Assembly (NCBI GenBank): GCA_028817895.1
Contig: JAPPOQ010000031.1
Location: 1 to 60,486 of the forward strand
Length of the DNA: 60,486 nucleotides
Reading direction: 5' to 3'
From: Ahrensia sp.
GTDB taxonomy: Bacteria; Pseudomonadota; Alphaproteobacteria; Rhizobiales; Rhizobiaceae
Of the stretch, positions 34,464 to 43,605 are shown piece by piece. Under the pieces are notes generated by a model. That model ran no database searches. It saw only the letters and a list, made by a program, of their open reading frames with translations, and had not been told where the DNA came from. Made by a program: the position numbers and the translations under genes. Within the stretch, counting starts at the first letter, position 1. Each line of letters starts with the position of its first letter.

Positions 34464-35837
34464 ATGTCAGTTGATATTTTCCGCCAGAGCGTATCGTTGA
34501 AAAACCCGAAGGCCCTTCAGGCCTGGAACAAGACACAACTGGCGTTTCTGGCGCATGGCGCTTCCACGCCAACGCATTTGGCAAAAACCCTTGAGGCGGC
34601 GCCCGATTTTGCGCTTGGCCATACCGTCAAGGCGATGTTTTATCTCTTGCTTGGGCGCAGGGAGCTTATGGAGACGGCCTCACAGGCCCACCAGGCGGCC
34701 CTCAGGGCGGCCCAAGCCCAGACCATCAGCCGCCGCGAACAGCAGATACTCGATGCGCTCACCGTCTGGATGCAGGGCTTTCCCAGCAAAGCGTTGGCGC
34801 ATTTTGAAACCGTGCTGAACGACCATCCGCAGGACACGCTCACCATGAAGCTGGACCATGCTGTACGCTTCGTTTTGGGCGATGCGGCGGGCATGCGGCG
34901 CATGGTGGAGAAGGTGTTGCCCAGCTATGACAATGCGCATCCGGGTTTTGGCTATCTGCTGGGTTGTCAGGCCTTTGCGCTGGAAGAAACCGGGGATTAT
35001 TCCGCTGCCGGGGTGGCGGGCCGCAAGGCCCTGCTTCTGGCGCCGGATGATGCGTGGGGACTGCACGCGGTGGCTCACGTTCACGACATGACGGCGGATG
35101 CGAAAGGCGGTCTTGATTGGTTGAAGGGACGCGAAAACGCCTGGGCGCATTGCAACAATTTCAGATATCACGTGTGGTGGCACAAGGCGCTCATGCATCT
35201 TGACCTTGGCCAATATGATCAGGCCATGGCGCTGTATGACACCGAGATCCGTGCCGACCGGACGGATGATTATCGTGATATTTCCAACGCGACTTCATTG
35301 CTTTCCCGTCTGGAGCTGGACGGGATCGATGTCGGAAACCGTTGGGAAGAGCTGGCCGATCTGTGCGCTGAGCGCACCGAGGATGGCTGTTTGATCTTTG
35401 CCGATCTGCATTATCTTCTGGCGCTTGTCGGGGATGACCGCAAAGAAGCCAAAACAAGGCTCATTCAACGCCTGCACAGCGACGCAAGCGAAAGCAAAAG
35501 CGATATGCAGCGCGCCATGGCAACGCCGGGACTATCGGCGGCCATCGGTTTGGAAGCCTTTGGCGACGGCAATTACGAGAAGGCCTTCGTCAATCTGACC
35601 CGCGCCCGGCCCAATATGTGTGATGCCGGTGGCAGCCATGCCCAACGCGACGTGTTTGAGCGATTGACCATCGATTGCGGCATTCGCGCCGGATTTTTGG
35701 ACGAAGCCTCGGCTATGCTGTCGGCGCGGACAGCGAAACGGGCGGGTCGCGAAGATGGCTATGCGGCTGCCCGGCGTGATCTCATTTCCGTGATGCGCCA
35801 TCCAACCAATTGTGTTTCGAAGGTTCCGGCTGTTTAA
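34464..35837 (+). CDS. TTC38-like tetratricopeptide repeat protein
   Basis: Protein of 457 residues with helical TPR-like repeats and the TTC38 hallmarks: DALTVWMQGFPSKALAHFE, WGLHAVAHVHDM and NNFRYHVWWHKALMHLD. Cytoplasmic; the function of bacterial members is unknown. ATG 34464 is chosen because the first helix follows immediately; the ATG at 34374 adds 30 poorly conserved residues. It precedes opgC by 48 bases on the same strand, so it could be read with the glucan operon. Confidence 0.78.
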   Translation: MSVDIFRQSVSLKNPKALQAWNKTQLAFLAHGASTPTHLAKTLEAAPDFALGHTVKAMFYLLLGRRELMETASQAHQAALRAAQAQTISRREQQILDALTVWMQGFPSKALAHFETVLNDHPQDTLTMKLDHAVRFVLGDAAGMRRMVEKVLPSYDNAHPGFGYLLGCQAFALEETGDYSAAGVAGRKALLLAPDDAWGLHAVAHVHDMTADAKGGLDWLKGRENAWAHCNNFRYHVWWHKALMHLDLGQYDQAMALYDTEIRADRTDDYRDISNATSLLSRLELDGIDVGNRWEELADLCAERTEDGCLIFADLHYLLALVGDDRKEAKTRLIQRLHSDASESKSDMQRAMATPGLSAAIGLEAFGDGNYEKAFVNLTRARPNMCDAGGSHAQRDVFERLTIDCGIRAGFLDEASAMLSARTAKRAGREDGYAAARRDLISVMRHPTNCVSKVPAV

Positions 35838-35885
35838 CAGTCCTGTCGCGAATCGTCTCGCGGCCAAGTTTCAAGTACGCCGCGT

Positions 35886-37100
35886 ATGACACAATCTGAC
35901 ACTTCATCGGATCAAGCCAAGCCGGTCACCAGAATTCGCGATCCGCGGCTCGACTTCTATCGCGGCCTGGCGATGTTCATCATCTTCATTGCACATGTGC
36001 CCGCTAATTTCTGGGCCTTGTGGATTCCGGCTCGATTCGGATTTTCCGATGCAACCGAGATGTTTGTGTTCTGCTCCGGCATGGCGTCTGCCGTAGCTTT
36101 CGGCGGCAGCTTTCGACGCGGCGGCTGGTGGATCGGCTCCGCACGCGTCACTTTCAGGGTTTGGCAGATTTATTGGGCGCATATCGCGCTGTTTTTTCTA
36201 GCCGCCACAATGCTCGCCGCTATCGATGAGTTTGGCGATTTTCAGAAGGTCTATATCGGCTCACTCAATCTTTGGAAGTTTTTCGCCGATCCGGGGCCGC
36301 AGTTGATCGGCCTGTTCACGCTTACCTATGTGCCGAATTTCTTCGACATCTTGCCCATGTATATGGTGCTGTTGCTGATGATGCCGCTGATGATGGCGCT
36401 GGCACGCATCAATCTGTGGTTCGTTGCAATCGCCATGGCGCTGTTCTGGATATTCGCACAAGGGCGATTTCTGGACCTGATCGGGCTCGGTGGCTTGCAT
36501 ATCGAATTTCCAGCAGAACCCTGGTCGCAACGTCCCTGGTTTTTCAATCCATTTGGCTGGCAGCTGATCTTCTTTACCGGTTTTGCCTTCATGATCGGCT
36601 GGTTGCGCCCTCCGCCGGTGAACTGGAAGTTGATCACCCTGGCGTCGGCGATAGTGTTTACCTTCATGCTGTTTTCCAGTGTTGCGATACGCATTTTGCA
36701 GTTTGAATGGTCTCGGATGATCTATTCCGACTATCGCATTCTGGTGACGAAGACCGATTTTGGCATTTTGCGCTATGTGCACTTTTTGGCGTTGGCCTAT
36801 TTGGGCTGGGTGGTCGCCGGCGAAGGCGGGCACCGGCTTCGCATTGAAGGTGCCGGTTTGGTCGCTCGCATTGGCCGCCGCATCGTGGCGCTGATCACCA
36901 AGGTGGGCCAGCAGTCCTTGGCCGTCTTTCTCACCTCGCTGATTCTGGCTCTGCTGGCAGGTTTTGTTCTCGATCTTGTCGGTCGCAGCGGTTTGAATGT
37001 CTTGGCCATTAATTTGACCGGTTTTGCTGCATTGATCACAACAGCTTACCTCGTGGCCTGGTATAAGGGCCAACCCTGGAAGAAACCGGCCGACCGATGA
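35886..37100 (+). CDS. opgC: OpgC, osmoregulated periplasmic glucan acyltransferase
   Basis: Integral membrane protein of 404 residues with about ten helices and the OpgC/acyltransferase-3-like start RIRDPRLDFYRGLAMF and FIAHVPANFWALWIPARFG. OpgC adds succinyl groups to osmoregulated periplasmic glucans. Its stop overlaps the opgG start by 4 bases (ATGA), and opgH follows, so substituent transfer and glucan synthesis are co-expressed. Confidence 0.88.
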   Translation: MTQSDTSSDQAKPVTRIRDPRLDFYRGLAMFIIFIAHVPANFWALWIPARFGFSDATEMFVFCSGMASAVAFGGSFRRGGWWIGSARVTFRVWQIYWAHIALFFLAATMLAAIDEFGDFQKVYIGSLNLWKFFADPGPQLIGLFTLTYVPNFFDILPMYMVLLLMMPLMMALARINLWFVAIAMALFWIFAQGRFLDLIGLGGLHIEFPAEPWSQRPWFFNPFGWQLIFFTGFAFMIGWLRPPPVNWKLITLASAIVFTFMLFSSVAIRILQFEWSRMIYSDYRILVTKTDFGILRYVHFLALAYLGWVVAGEGGHRLRIEGAGLVARIGRRIVALITKVGQQSLAVFLTSLILALLAGFVLDLVGRSGLNVLAINLTGFAALITTAYLVAWYKGQPWKKPADR

Positions 37101-38599
37101 TTGATCGCCGTACTCTGCTTGCCAGTATCGCATGCGCATGTGCCGCGCCGGTTTTGTCCGCATCCGCGCAGGGCATCAAGTTTTCACGCCGTTGGTTGGA
37201 AGAGGAAGCGCAACGCCGGGCGCAATCGGCTTATCAACCGGCGCCACTCATTCCCGCCGCCTGGCGCGAACTGTCCTATGAGAAATTCCAGCACATCTGG
37301 TTCAACGGCAAGAAGGCCATCTGGGCAGATGAACAGCGGCCCATGCAGCTCGATCTGTTCACAGCTGGCCTGTATTTCCCCCGCGCTGTGCGTGTTCACA
37401 CTGTGACCGACGGCGCCGTGCAGCAATTGCCTTATGACCTCTCACTTTTTGCGACCACCGATCAGTTTCCAGACATGCCGGTGGATGAAACGATGGGGTA
37501 TGCCGGGGTTCGCCTGCGTTCAGAGTTGAACCGGCGGGGCAAATTTGAAGAATTCATCGTTTTTCAAGGTGCCAGTTACTTTCGCGCCATCGCCAACAAG
37601 CAGAATTACGGACTTTCGGCCCGCGGCATCGCGCTTGGCACAGCTTCCGCCGAGGGTGAAGAATTTCCCGATTTCACCGATTTTTGGGTCGAGGCAGCGC
37701 AGCCCGGACAGACAACCTATCGCGTTCACGCGCTGCTTGATGGACCATCGATAACAGGTGCCTACAGTTTCGAGGTAACGCCCGGGCAGCCGACGCGCGT
37801 TAAGGTTGACGCGGTTGTGTATCCGCGCCGCGATCTTTCCCATGTCGGTTTGGGTGCGTTGACCAGCATGTTCCTGTTCGACGAAACCAATCGCAGTCGT
37901 TTCGATGATTTTCGCCCCGCTGTTCATGACTCCGAAGGCCTGTTGATGGTCAATGGCAATGGTGAGCGCATCTGGCGACCGCTGGCCAATCCCAAAAAGG
38001 TTGAGATCAGTGCCTTTCAGGACCGCAATCCACGCGGTTTTGGGCTTATGCAACGCACCCGCGATATCGAACGCTATGCCGATCTGGAAGCGCGATACGA
38101 GAACCGTCCTTCGCTTTGGATCACACCGAATGGCGAGTGGGGCGATGGCGCGGTTGAACTGGTGGAAATACCAGCTGACCGCGAGATCTATGACAATATT
38201 GTGGCCTATTGGCGCCCACGCGAAAGCCTTGGAGGCGGCAGTGCGCACCGGTTCTCCTACGCCATGGCTTGGGGAGAAGAAGAAGTTGACGCACCCGATG
38301 TTGCGCGCGTTTTGAACACCCGGATCGGTAAGGGCTTTGATCAGAAGAAGATCGTCACGGCCATCGATTTCGCACCGCACCCAGCTTTCTCTGGCGAGCT
38401 TGAAGATTTGGAAATTGTGCTGCGCAGTCCGTCCGCGGAATTATCGCCCGGCGTTCTTCAGCGCAATCCGGGAACGGGCGGCGTACGCCTTGCCTTCAGT
38501 TTCCTTCCCGGAGAGCGAAAGATGGTGGAGATGCGCGCGCAACTTCTGGTCAACGGTGAAACGGCCAGCGAAGTGTGGCTGTATCGATGGACGGCGTGA
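37097..38599 (+). CDS. opgG: OpgG, glucan biosynthesis protein G
   Basis: Periplasmic protein of 500 residues with a signal peptide (ACACAAPVLSASAQG, cleavage near residue 25) and the MdoG/OpgG beta-sandwich fold: LSYEKFQHIWFNGKKAIW, LFTAGLYFPRAV, and NGNGERIWRPLANP followed by GFGLMQRTRDIERYAD. It shapes the glucan backbone in the periplasm. It is coupled to opgC by a 4-base overlap and overlaps opgH by 13 bases. Confidence 0.93.
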   Translation: MIDRRTLLASIACACAAPVLSASAQGIKFSRRWLEEEAQRRAQSAYQPAPLIPAAWRELSYEKFQHIWFNGKKAIWADEQRPMQLDLFTAGLYFPRAVRVHTVTDGAVQQLPYDLSLFATTDQFPDMPVDETMGYAGVRLRSELNRRGKFEEFIVFQGASYFRAIANKQNYGLSARGIALGTASAEGEEFPDFTDFWVEAAQPGQTTYRVHALLDGPSITGAYSFEVTPGQPTRVKVDAVVYPRRDLSHVGLGALTSMFLFDETNRSRFDDFRPAVHDSEGLLMVNGNGERIWRPLANPKKVEISAFQDRNPRGFGLMQRTRDIERYADLEARYENRPSLWITPNGEWGDGAVELVEIPADREIYDNIVAYWRPRESLGGGSAHRFSYAMAWGEEEVDAPDVARVLNTRIGKGFDQKKIVTAIDFAPHPAFSGELEDLEIVLRSPSAELSPGVLQRNPGTGGVRLAFSFLPGERKMVEMRAQLLVNGETASEVWLYRWTA

Positions 38600-40488
38600 C
38601 GGTGCAACAGTGCGGCGCCCACATGCCGCCAAGGGCGCCGCTTGCGCGTCCGATTCAGGAACTCAAACAGCCCTATCGCGACAGCGCTGCACCGTCGCTT
38701 TCAGACAGGCCAAAGGCGCTACGCTGGAGACTTTTGACATTTATCCCGGCGATTTTGACCACATTGGGGGTCATTGCAGCACTCAGCAACTGGTTCGTCA
38801 TGGATGGGCTGTCACTGCTTGAGGGAGCCATTCTGCTCCTGATCGTCATCACCTTTTTCTGGATCGCCCTTTCTTTGAGCACCGCGACTCTGGGCGTGCT
38901 GAGCATGTTTTTTTGGCGCAAACGCAGTGGCCAAGATGGTTCGGACGGTGCCCTGGACGTCGCCTTGCTGGTTCCGATCTACAATGAGGAACCGGTTGAT
39001 GTCTTCGGCAACGCTGCGGCCATGATGAGTGCTTTGGCCAAGCGTGGCAGTCGGCATCGCTTCGCTTTGTTCATCCTGTCTGACACGCGTGATGAGGAAA
39101 CGGCACTGGCGGAATGCCAGGCTTTTGCGGTTCTGCGTGACGATTTGTTGCCCGGAACGGAGGTCTATTATCGGCGCCGGGCAGACAATGTGGACGCCAA
39201 ACTCGGCAATCTGGCCGAATGGACGGAACATTGGGGCGGTGCCTATGAGGCGATGCTGGTGCTGGATGCCGACAGTCTCATGAGCGGCAGCGCGATCATT
39301 GCCCTCGCCGATGCGCTGGCCGATGACGCGAATGCCGGTTTGATCCAATCCTTCCCCACACTTTACGGGGCGGAATCACTCTTCGGGCGCGTTCAGCAAT
39401 TCTCAAACCGCGTCTATGGTGCGGCACTTGCTGAGGGCTTGGCGAAATGGACGGATCGTGAAGGCAATTATTGGGGCCACAATGCCATCATGCGCACCGC
39501 TGCTTTCGCGTCCTGTGCGGGATTGCCAAAACTCAAGCCACGACTGCGCAAACGCGGTGATGAGCGGCTTATTTTGAGCCATGATTTCGTGGAAGCCGGG
39601 CTGCTGCGCCGTGCAGGTTGGTCGGTTCGCTTCCTTCCGCAGGTCGAGGGCAGCTATGAGGAAGTGCCGCCAACGCTGATCGATTACGTATTGCGGGATC
39701 GACGTTGGTGCCACGGCAATTTGCAACATCTGTCGCTCATCGATTCGCGCGGCTTTCACGCCGTGTCGCGCTTTCATCTGCTGAACGGCGCCATGGGCTA
39801 TTTGATGTCACCTGCCTGGTTTTTGCTCATGGTGGTGTGGGCGCTGGTTGGCAATGGCGAAAGCCAGAACGTCGTTCAATATTTTTCGGGCTACAACCCG
39901 CAAGTGAATTGGCCGCAGATCAGCGGCGGCAACAGCTTTGCAATTCTTATTTTCATGTATGCGATGCTGCTTGCACCAAAGTTCCTCAGCGCGCTTGCGA
40001 TCAGCCAGACGGGCATGAAGATCCGCGATCTCGGAGGGCCATTGCAATTCGTAGCCTCCGTGTCGCTCGAAATTGCTTTGTCCATCGCCTATGCGCCGGT
40101 TCTGATGGTGCAGCAAACGCTCGCCATCATCCGCATCGCCATCGGTCGCAAGGAAAGATGGAAGCCGCAAAACCGCAAGGGCGGACATTACTCTTGGTCG
40201 GAAATGGCAAAGTTCCATGCCGTCGAGACGGTAACCGGCACGTTGCTGCTGCTCGGGATGTTTATGGGCGTTGTTACATTGTGGCTGCTGCCGATTGGAT
40301 TGAGCCTTGCTTCCGCGATCGGTCTTTCAGCGCTGAGCGGCGTCAATTTGAAAGCCCGTCGCTGGTCTGCGCGTCAGTTGGGGACGCCCGAAGCGAACAA
40401 TGCGCCTCCGATCATTCGACAGTCCCGGCGTTTTCGGCGGCAGCTGGAAAACATGCTCGGGGCAAACCAACTGGCCGCAGCGGAGTAG
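38587..40488 (+). CDS. opgH: OpgH, glucosyltransferase for periplasmic glucans
   Basis: Membrane glucosyltransferase (GT2) of 633 residues with N-terminal helices (about 50-110), a cytoplasmic catalytic domain containing PIYNEEP, DADSLM (Asp227) and RDRRWCHGN (about 368-376, the QxxRW-like motif), then C-terminal helices (about 395-590). It polymerises and exports the beta-glucan chain from UDP-glucose. ATG 38587 lies inside opgG; GTG 38575 and ATG 38623 are alternatives. It is shorter at the N-terminus than E. coli OpgH, as in other alphaproteobacteria. Confidence 0.92.
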   Translation: MDGVTVQQCGAHMPPRAPLARPIQELKQPYRDSAAPSLSDRPKALRWRLLTFIPAILTTLGVIAALSNWFVMDGLSLLEGAILLLIVITFFWIALSLSTATLGVLSMFFWRKRSGQDGSDGALDVALLVPIYNEEPVDVFGNAAAMMSALAKRGSRHRFALFILSDTRDEETALAECQAFAVLRDDLLPGTEVYYRRRADNVDAKLGNLAEWTEHWGGAYEAMLVLDADSLMSGSAIIALADALADDANAGLIQSFPTLYGAESLFGRVQQFSNRVYGAALAEGLAKWTDREGNYWGHNAIMRTAAFASCAGLPKLKPRLRKRGDERLILSHDFVEAGLLRRAGWSVRFLPQVEGSYEEVPPTLIDYVLRDRRWCHGNLQHLSLIDSRGFHAVSRFHLLNGAMGYLMSPAWFLLMVVWALVGNGESQNVVQYFSGYNPQVNWPQISGGNSFAILIFMYAMLLAPKFLSALAISQTGMKIRDLGGPLQFVASVSLEIALSIAYAPVLMVQQTLAIIRIAIGRKERWKPQNRKGGHYSWSEMAKFHAVETVTGTLLLLGMFMGVVTLWLLPIGLSLASAIGLSALSGVNLKARRWSARQLGTPEANNAPPIIRQSRRFRRQLENMLGANQLAAAE

Positions 40489-40512
40489 GTCCGTTCAGGT
40501 CGTCAATTGGGA

Positions 40513-40525
40513 ACGAGACTTGCTC
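40513..40525. repeat. MITE terminal-repeat core match at a convergent gene junction
   Basis: ACGAGACTTGCTC matches the core of the terminal inverted repeat of the MITE family exactly (compare 53076-53090 on the other strand). It sits in the 44-base gap between opgH and the esterase, two convergent genes. It may be a decayed remnant or coincidence; 13 bases is short. Confidence 0.3.
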
Positions 40526-40532
40526 CAGTGTT

Positions 40533-41378
40533 TCAATCCAGGCCTTCGAACCAGTCAATCACCATTGTCGCCCAACCGCGAGGAATGCCATGGGCGCTCG
40601 CATGCAACGCGAATTCCAGGGCCGTGCCGGGATCACAGCTTTCCCATTTGCGCCGCCAAAACTGCTCGCCAATCTCGAAGCTGTCGGGTCTCAGATTCTT
40701 GCAGCCGTTCTCGGCCCGCCAAATCTGCATGGCGAGCCAAACATCGCCCTGAAAGATCGCGCCACCGCGCAGGGGACGCCCCTCCAGCGGTACCGTCGTG
40801 TCGCGCCAGCCATGTGTGTGCAGAAGCCGCACCTGTCCCGAACAGTCGGTTGGATGTGGTCGCCAGAAGCTTCCGGCAACAGGGGCAAAGGCTGCAAAGG
40901 CTTTAGGGTCAGCGCAAGCGACATAGCTGGTCATGGAGCCGCCGATGGAAAACCCCGCCAGGATGATGCGCTCAGGATCAACACCATGCCTGTTGACGGC
41001 GTCGGCAGAGACCGACTTTAGAAACGCAATTTCGTTGCGCTCCTTCGGCCAGTCGGGGTGAAAATACCATCCCGTGCCGAACCGTCCTTCCCGTTCCTTG
41101 CCATTGGCCGCGATGAAAGCATAGCCGCGCTGCAAAACCGCTTCGACCATACCGGTGTTGCGCATAGCGCCCCTGCCTGTGCCACCGGCCCCATGAAGCC
41201 AGATGATGGCGGGTCGAGAGGAACTCTGACCGCTGCCTTCCGCAGGTTCCGGCAATGCAATGTGATAGCTGCCCGTTTCAACCAGACAAGGCTCTTCGTC
41301 CGTCGCGCATCCGGCATTGGCAGCGCAAATCCAGGCCAATGAGGAAAGTGCGGCAAGGATTGGCGAAATCAGCTTCAT
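40533..41378 (-). CDS. secreted esterase (PHB depolymerase / LpqC-like)
   Basis: Protein of 281 residues with a signal peptide ending near AANA-G and an alpha/beta-hydrolase fold: WLHGAGGTGRG (oxyanion loop), nucleophile serine in AGFSIGGSM, and HTHGWRDTTVP. It resembles secreted polyhydroxybutyrate-depolymerase-like or feruloyl-esterase-like proteins (COG3509). The substrate is unknown. ATG 41378 starts just before the signal peptide. Its start lies 13 bases after the rhodanese stop, so the pair is probably co-transcribed. Confidence 0.78.
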   Translation of the reverse strand: MKLISPILAALSSLAWICAANAGCATDEEPCLVETGSYHIALPEPAEGSGQSSSRPAIIWLHGAGGTGRGAMRNTGMVEAVLQRGYAFIAANGKEREGRFGTGWYFHPDWPKERNEIAFLKSVSADAVNRHGVDPERIILAGFSIGGSMTSYVACADPKAFAAFAPVAGSFWRPHPTDCSGQVRLLHTHGWRDTTVPLEGRPLRGGAIFQGDVWLAMQIWRAENGCKNLRPDSFEIGEQFWRRKWESCDPGTALEFALHASAHGIPRGWATMVIDWFEGLD

Positions 41379-41391
41379 TCGACAGACTTGC

Positions 41392-41856
41392 CTAGCCCGC
41401 ACTCTTCAGCGGCAGACCGCTCTGCAACCAACCGGGCCCAGCGGCAGAACCGAACATACCTTCTGGAACATCCATGATCCGGGTGAAGCCAGCTTCCTGC
41501 AAACGGTTGGCAAGGCCCGCCGAGCGCACACCGCGGGCGCAAATCAAAGCCACCGCAGCGTTCTTGTTGCCATCAACCAGCATGCCGAGTTGTTGCGTGA
41601 AATCATCGCGCCGCATGTCCAGCGGCAATGCGCTCGCAGCGATCCCGGTGGTCTTCCATTCATCGGGCCGACGTATGTCGATAAGGATTATTTCGCCCTT
41701 CGATGCCGCCCAATGCGCCTGCTGCACGCTGAGTTTTTCGCCCTGATAGGTCTCGGCAAGCGCGAAATACAGCAGGTTGCGGCCCTGTGGAGCGGCAAAA
41801 AAGGTCAACACGAGGAGCGAAAACACCCCAGTTAAGATGATGGATCTTCGGTTCAT
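41392..41856 (-). CDS. membrane-anchored rhodanese-domain protein
   Basis: Protein of 154 residues with an N-terminal membrane anchor (about 6-22) and a periplasmic rhodanese domain with IDIRRPDEWK and the active-site loop CARGVRS (Cys106). Rhodaneses carry sulfur as a cysteine persulfide. ATG 41856 gives a short cytosolic tail before the anchor; ATG 41886 is possible. It heads an apparent two-gene unit with the secreted esterase. Confidence 0.8.
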   Translation of the reverse strand: MNRRSIILTGVFSLLVLTFFAAPQGRNLLYFALAETYQGEKLSVQQAHWAASKGEIILIDIRRPDEWKTTGIAASALPLDMRRDDFTQQLGMLVDGNKNAAVALICARGVRSAGLANRLQEAGFTRIMDVPEGMFGSAAGPGWLQSGLPLKSAG

Positions 41857-42118
41857 GAGACGCCGGATCGCTTGAATTTGTACCATTGGCCATGGGGACA
41901 AGGGGAAATTCAAGTCAATTTCGCTTGAAATCCTATGCGGTGCAAAGCTATCGATACCGATAACGAAGCGCGTCTTGCAGCGCATCTTCGACGTGAGGGA
42001 CAAAAGGGCATGAAGCAGTCGAACGGGTGTTCGATTGCTCGTGTTTTCGTCGTTCGCGAAACTGCAAAATCAGGCATGGTCGCCGACTGCATGGTCGCGG
42101 CCATGAGGGCGCGTTGTG

Positions 42119-43519
42119 ATGCAGGTGAATGCGAGCTTCGGCTCACGAATTGTCTACTGCCTGGGTGCCGTCGCTTACGGCGTCAAGGACAGTGGTTTTT
42201 CCACTTTCATGATGCTGTATTTCAATCAGGTACTGGGCTTGCCAGCCATCTATGTTGGTGTGGCGCTGCTTTTCGCCATTTTGGTGGATGCCGTGACCGA
42301 CCCCTATGTCGGGCATCTTTCGGATGGATGGCGATCGCGGCTGGGGCGACGGCACCCGCTGATGTATACTGCAATTTTGCCTGCGGCCTTTGCCTACTAC
42401 ATCATCTGGCATCCACCGTCTGACTTGTCGCATGCAGCGCTTTTCGTCTGGCTGCTCGTCACGACCATCCTGGCGCGCATAACGATTACGGTTTTCGAAG
42501 TGCCCAACTCGGCGATGTTGCCGGAACTGGATCGCAGCTATCGAGGCCGAACAAGTCTAGCGGGTCTGCGCCAGATGTTCGGTTGGATCGGCGGAGTGGT
42601 GATCGCTGTTTTTGGCTTCACTGTCTTTCTGCGTCCTGTCGGCGATGTCCCGGGAATTTTGAACCGCGAAGGCTACGAGCAGTTCGTGCTGCTGGCCGCT
42701 CTTGTCATGGCGGGAACCATGGCTCTTTCAGCCGGGGGAACGCACCGGCTGATCCCTCTTTTGCCGCAGGCTGGCGACGGCAAGATCGGACCGGGCGATG
42801 ACTATGTCAGATTGTCTTTTGTTCAGACCTGTCGTCGCATCATGGCACAGCCGCTTTTTCGCGCACTGTTTGCCGGCACGTTGTGTTCAAGTCTGGTCCT
42901 GGGGCTGACCATGACCTTGCAATCCTACTTTGCCGCCTTTTACTTCGAACAGAGCGCGGCCCGGATCGGATACATCGCTCTGGCACTTACACCTGCCGCT
43001 CTTGCCGCTTATCCGATGACCAATTGGATGGTGAGCCGATGGGAGAAGCGTGGCAGCGCATTGCGGCTCATCATCGTGTCACTTTGCCTGGGCAACATCT
43101 GGATCATCGTGAAGCTTGTCGGCCTGGTGCCAGATAACCAGCATCCGGTCGTATTTCCAATGTTGGTGATGAACGCCTTTACGGGCACACTGCTGTTGAT
43201 TGCCCTTCAGATCATTCTCGTTTCGATGATGGGCGATCTCGTCGAGGTCAATCAACGCGAGTCGGGTCTGCGCGCAGACGGCCTGTATATGGCAACCTAT
43301 TCTCTCATCAGGAAGGCCGTCACGGGCTTCGGCATCTTCCTGTCCGGCCTGCTGCTCACTCTGGGTGGAGACGACGAGATAACACCCGACACGATGGATA
43401 TGGTCGCAGCCCCCTATCTAGCGCTAATCGTCATCCTCTATGCCTTGTCCTATGCATTCCTGAAGCGTTACTCGATGAGCCGTGCCGACCACGATGCCAA
43501 CCTTCGAGCGCTTGATTAA
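42119..43519 (+). CDS. MFS sugar transporter of the GPH (glycoside-pentoside-hexuronide) family
   Basis: Twelve-helix transporter of 466 residues. The GPH signature is present: YGVKDSGFSTFMMLYFNQVLG at the start, DAVTDPYVGHLSDGWRSRLGRRHP (the conserved DxxxDP loop) and VFEVPNSAMLPEL. It imports a sugar or glycoside with a cation. ATG 42119 has GAGGG upstream. The next gene is a NagZ-like glycosidase 86 bases downstream, suggesting import or recycling of an amino sugar. Confidence 0.83.
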   Translation: MQVNASFGSRIVYCLGAVAYGVKDSGFSTFMMLYFNQVLGLPAIYVGVALLFAILVDAVTDPYVGHLSDGWRSRLGRRHPLMYTAILPAAFAYYIIWHPPSDLSHAALFVWLLVTTILARITITVFEVPNSAMLPELDRSYRGRTSLAGLRQMFGWIGGVVIAVFGFTVFLRPVGDVPGILNREGYEQFVLLAALVMAGTMALSAGGTHRLIPLLPQAGDGKIGPGDDYVRLSFVQTCRRIMAQPLFRALFAGTLCSSLVLGLTMTLQSYFAAFYFEQSAARIGYIALALTPAALAAYPMTNWMVSRWEKRGSALRLIIVSLCLGNIWIIVKLVGLVPDNQHPVVFPMLVMNAFTGTLLLIALQIILVSMMGDLVEVNQRESGLRADGLYMATYSLIRKAVTGFGIFLSGLLLTLGGDDEITPDTMDMVAAPYLALIVILYALSYAFLKRYSMSRADHDANLRALD

Positions 43520-43605
43520 CGAAACGCTAACGGCTTAGATTCACTTTGTGGCGGGTTGCGTTGCGCGCTGCGGCGCCTCGATTTGAGCGAGCGGAAGGGC
43601 TGGCC

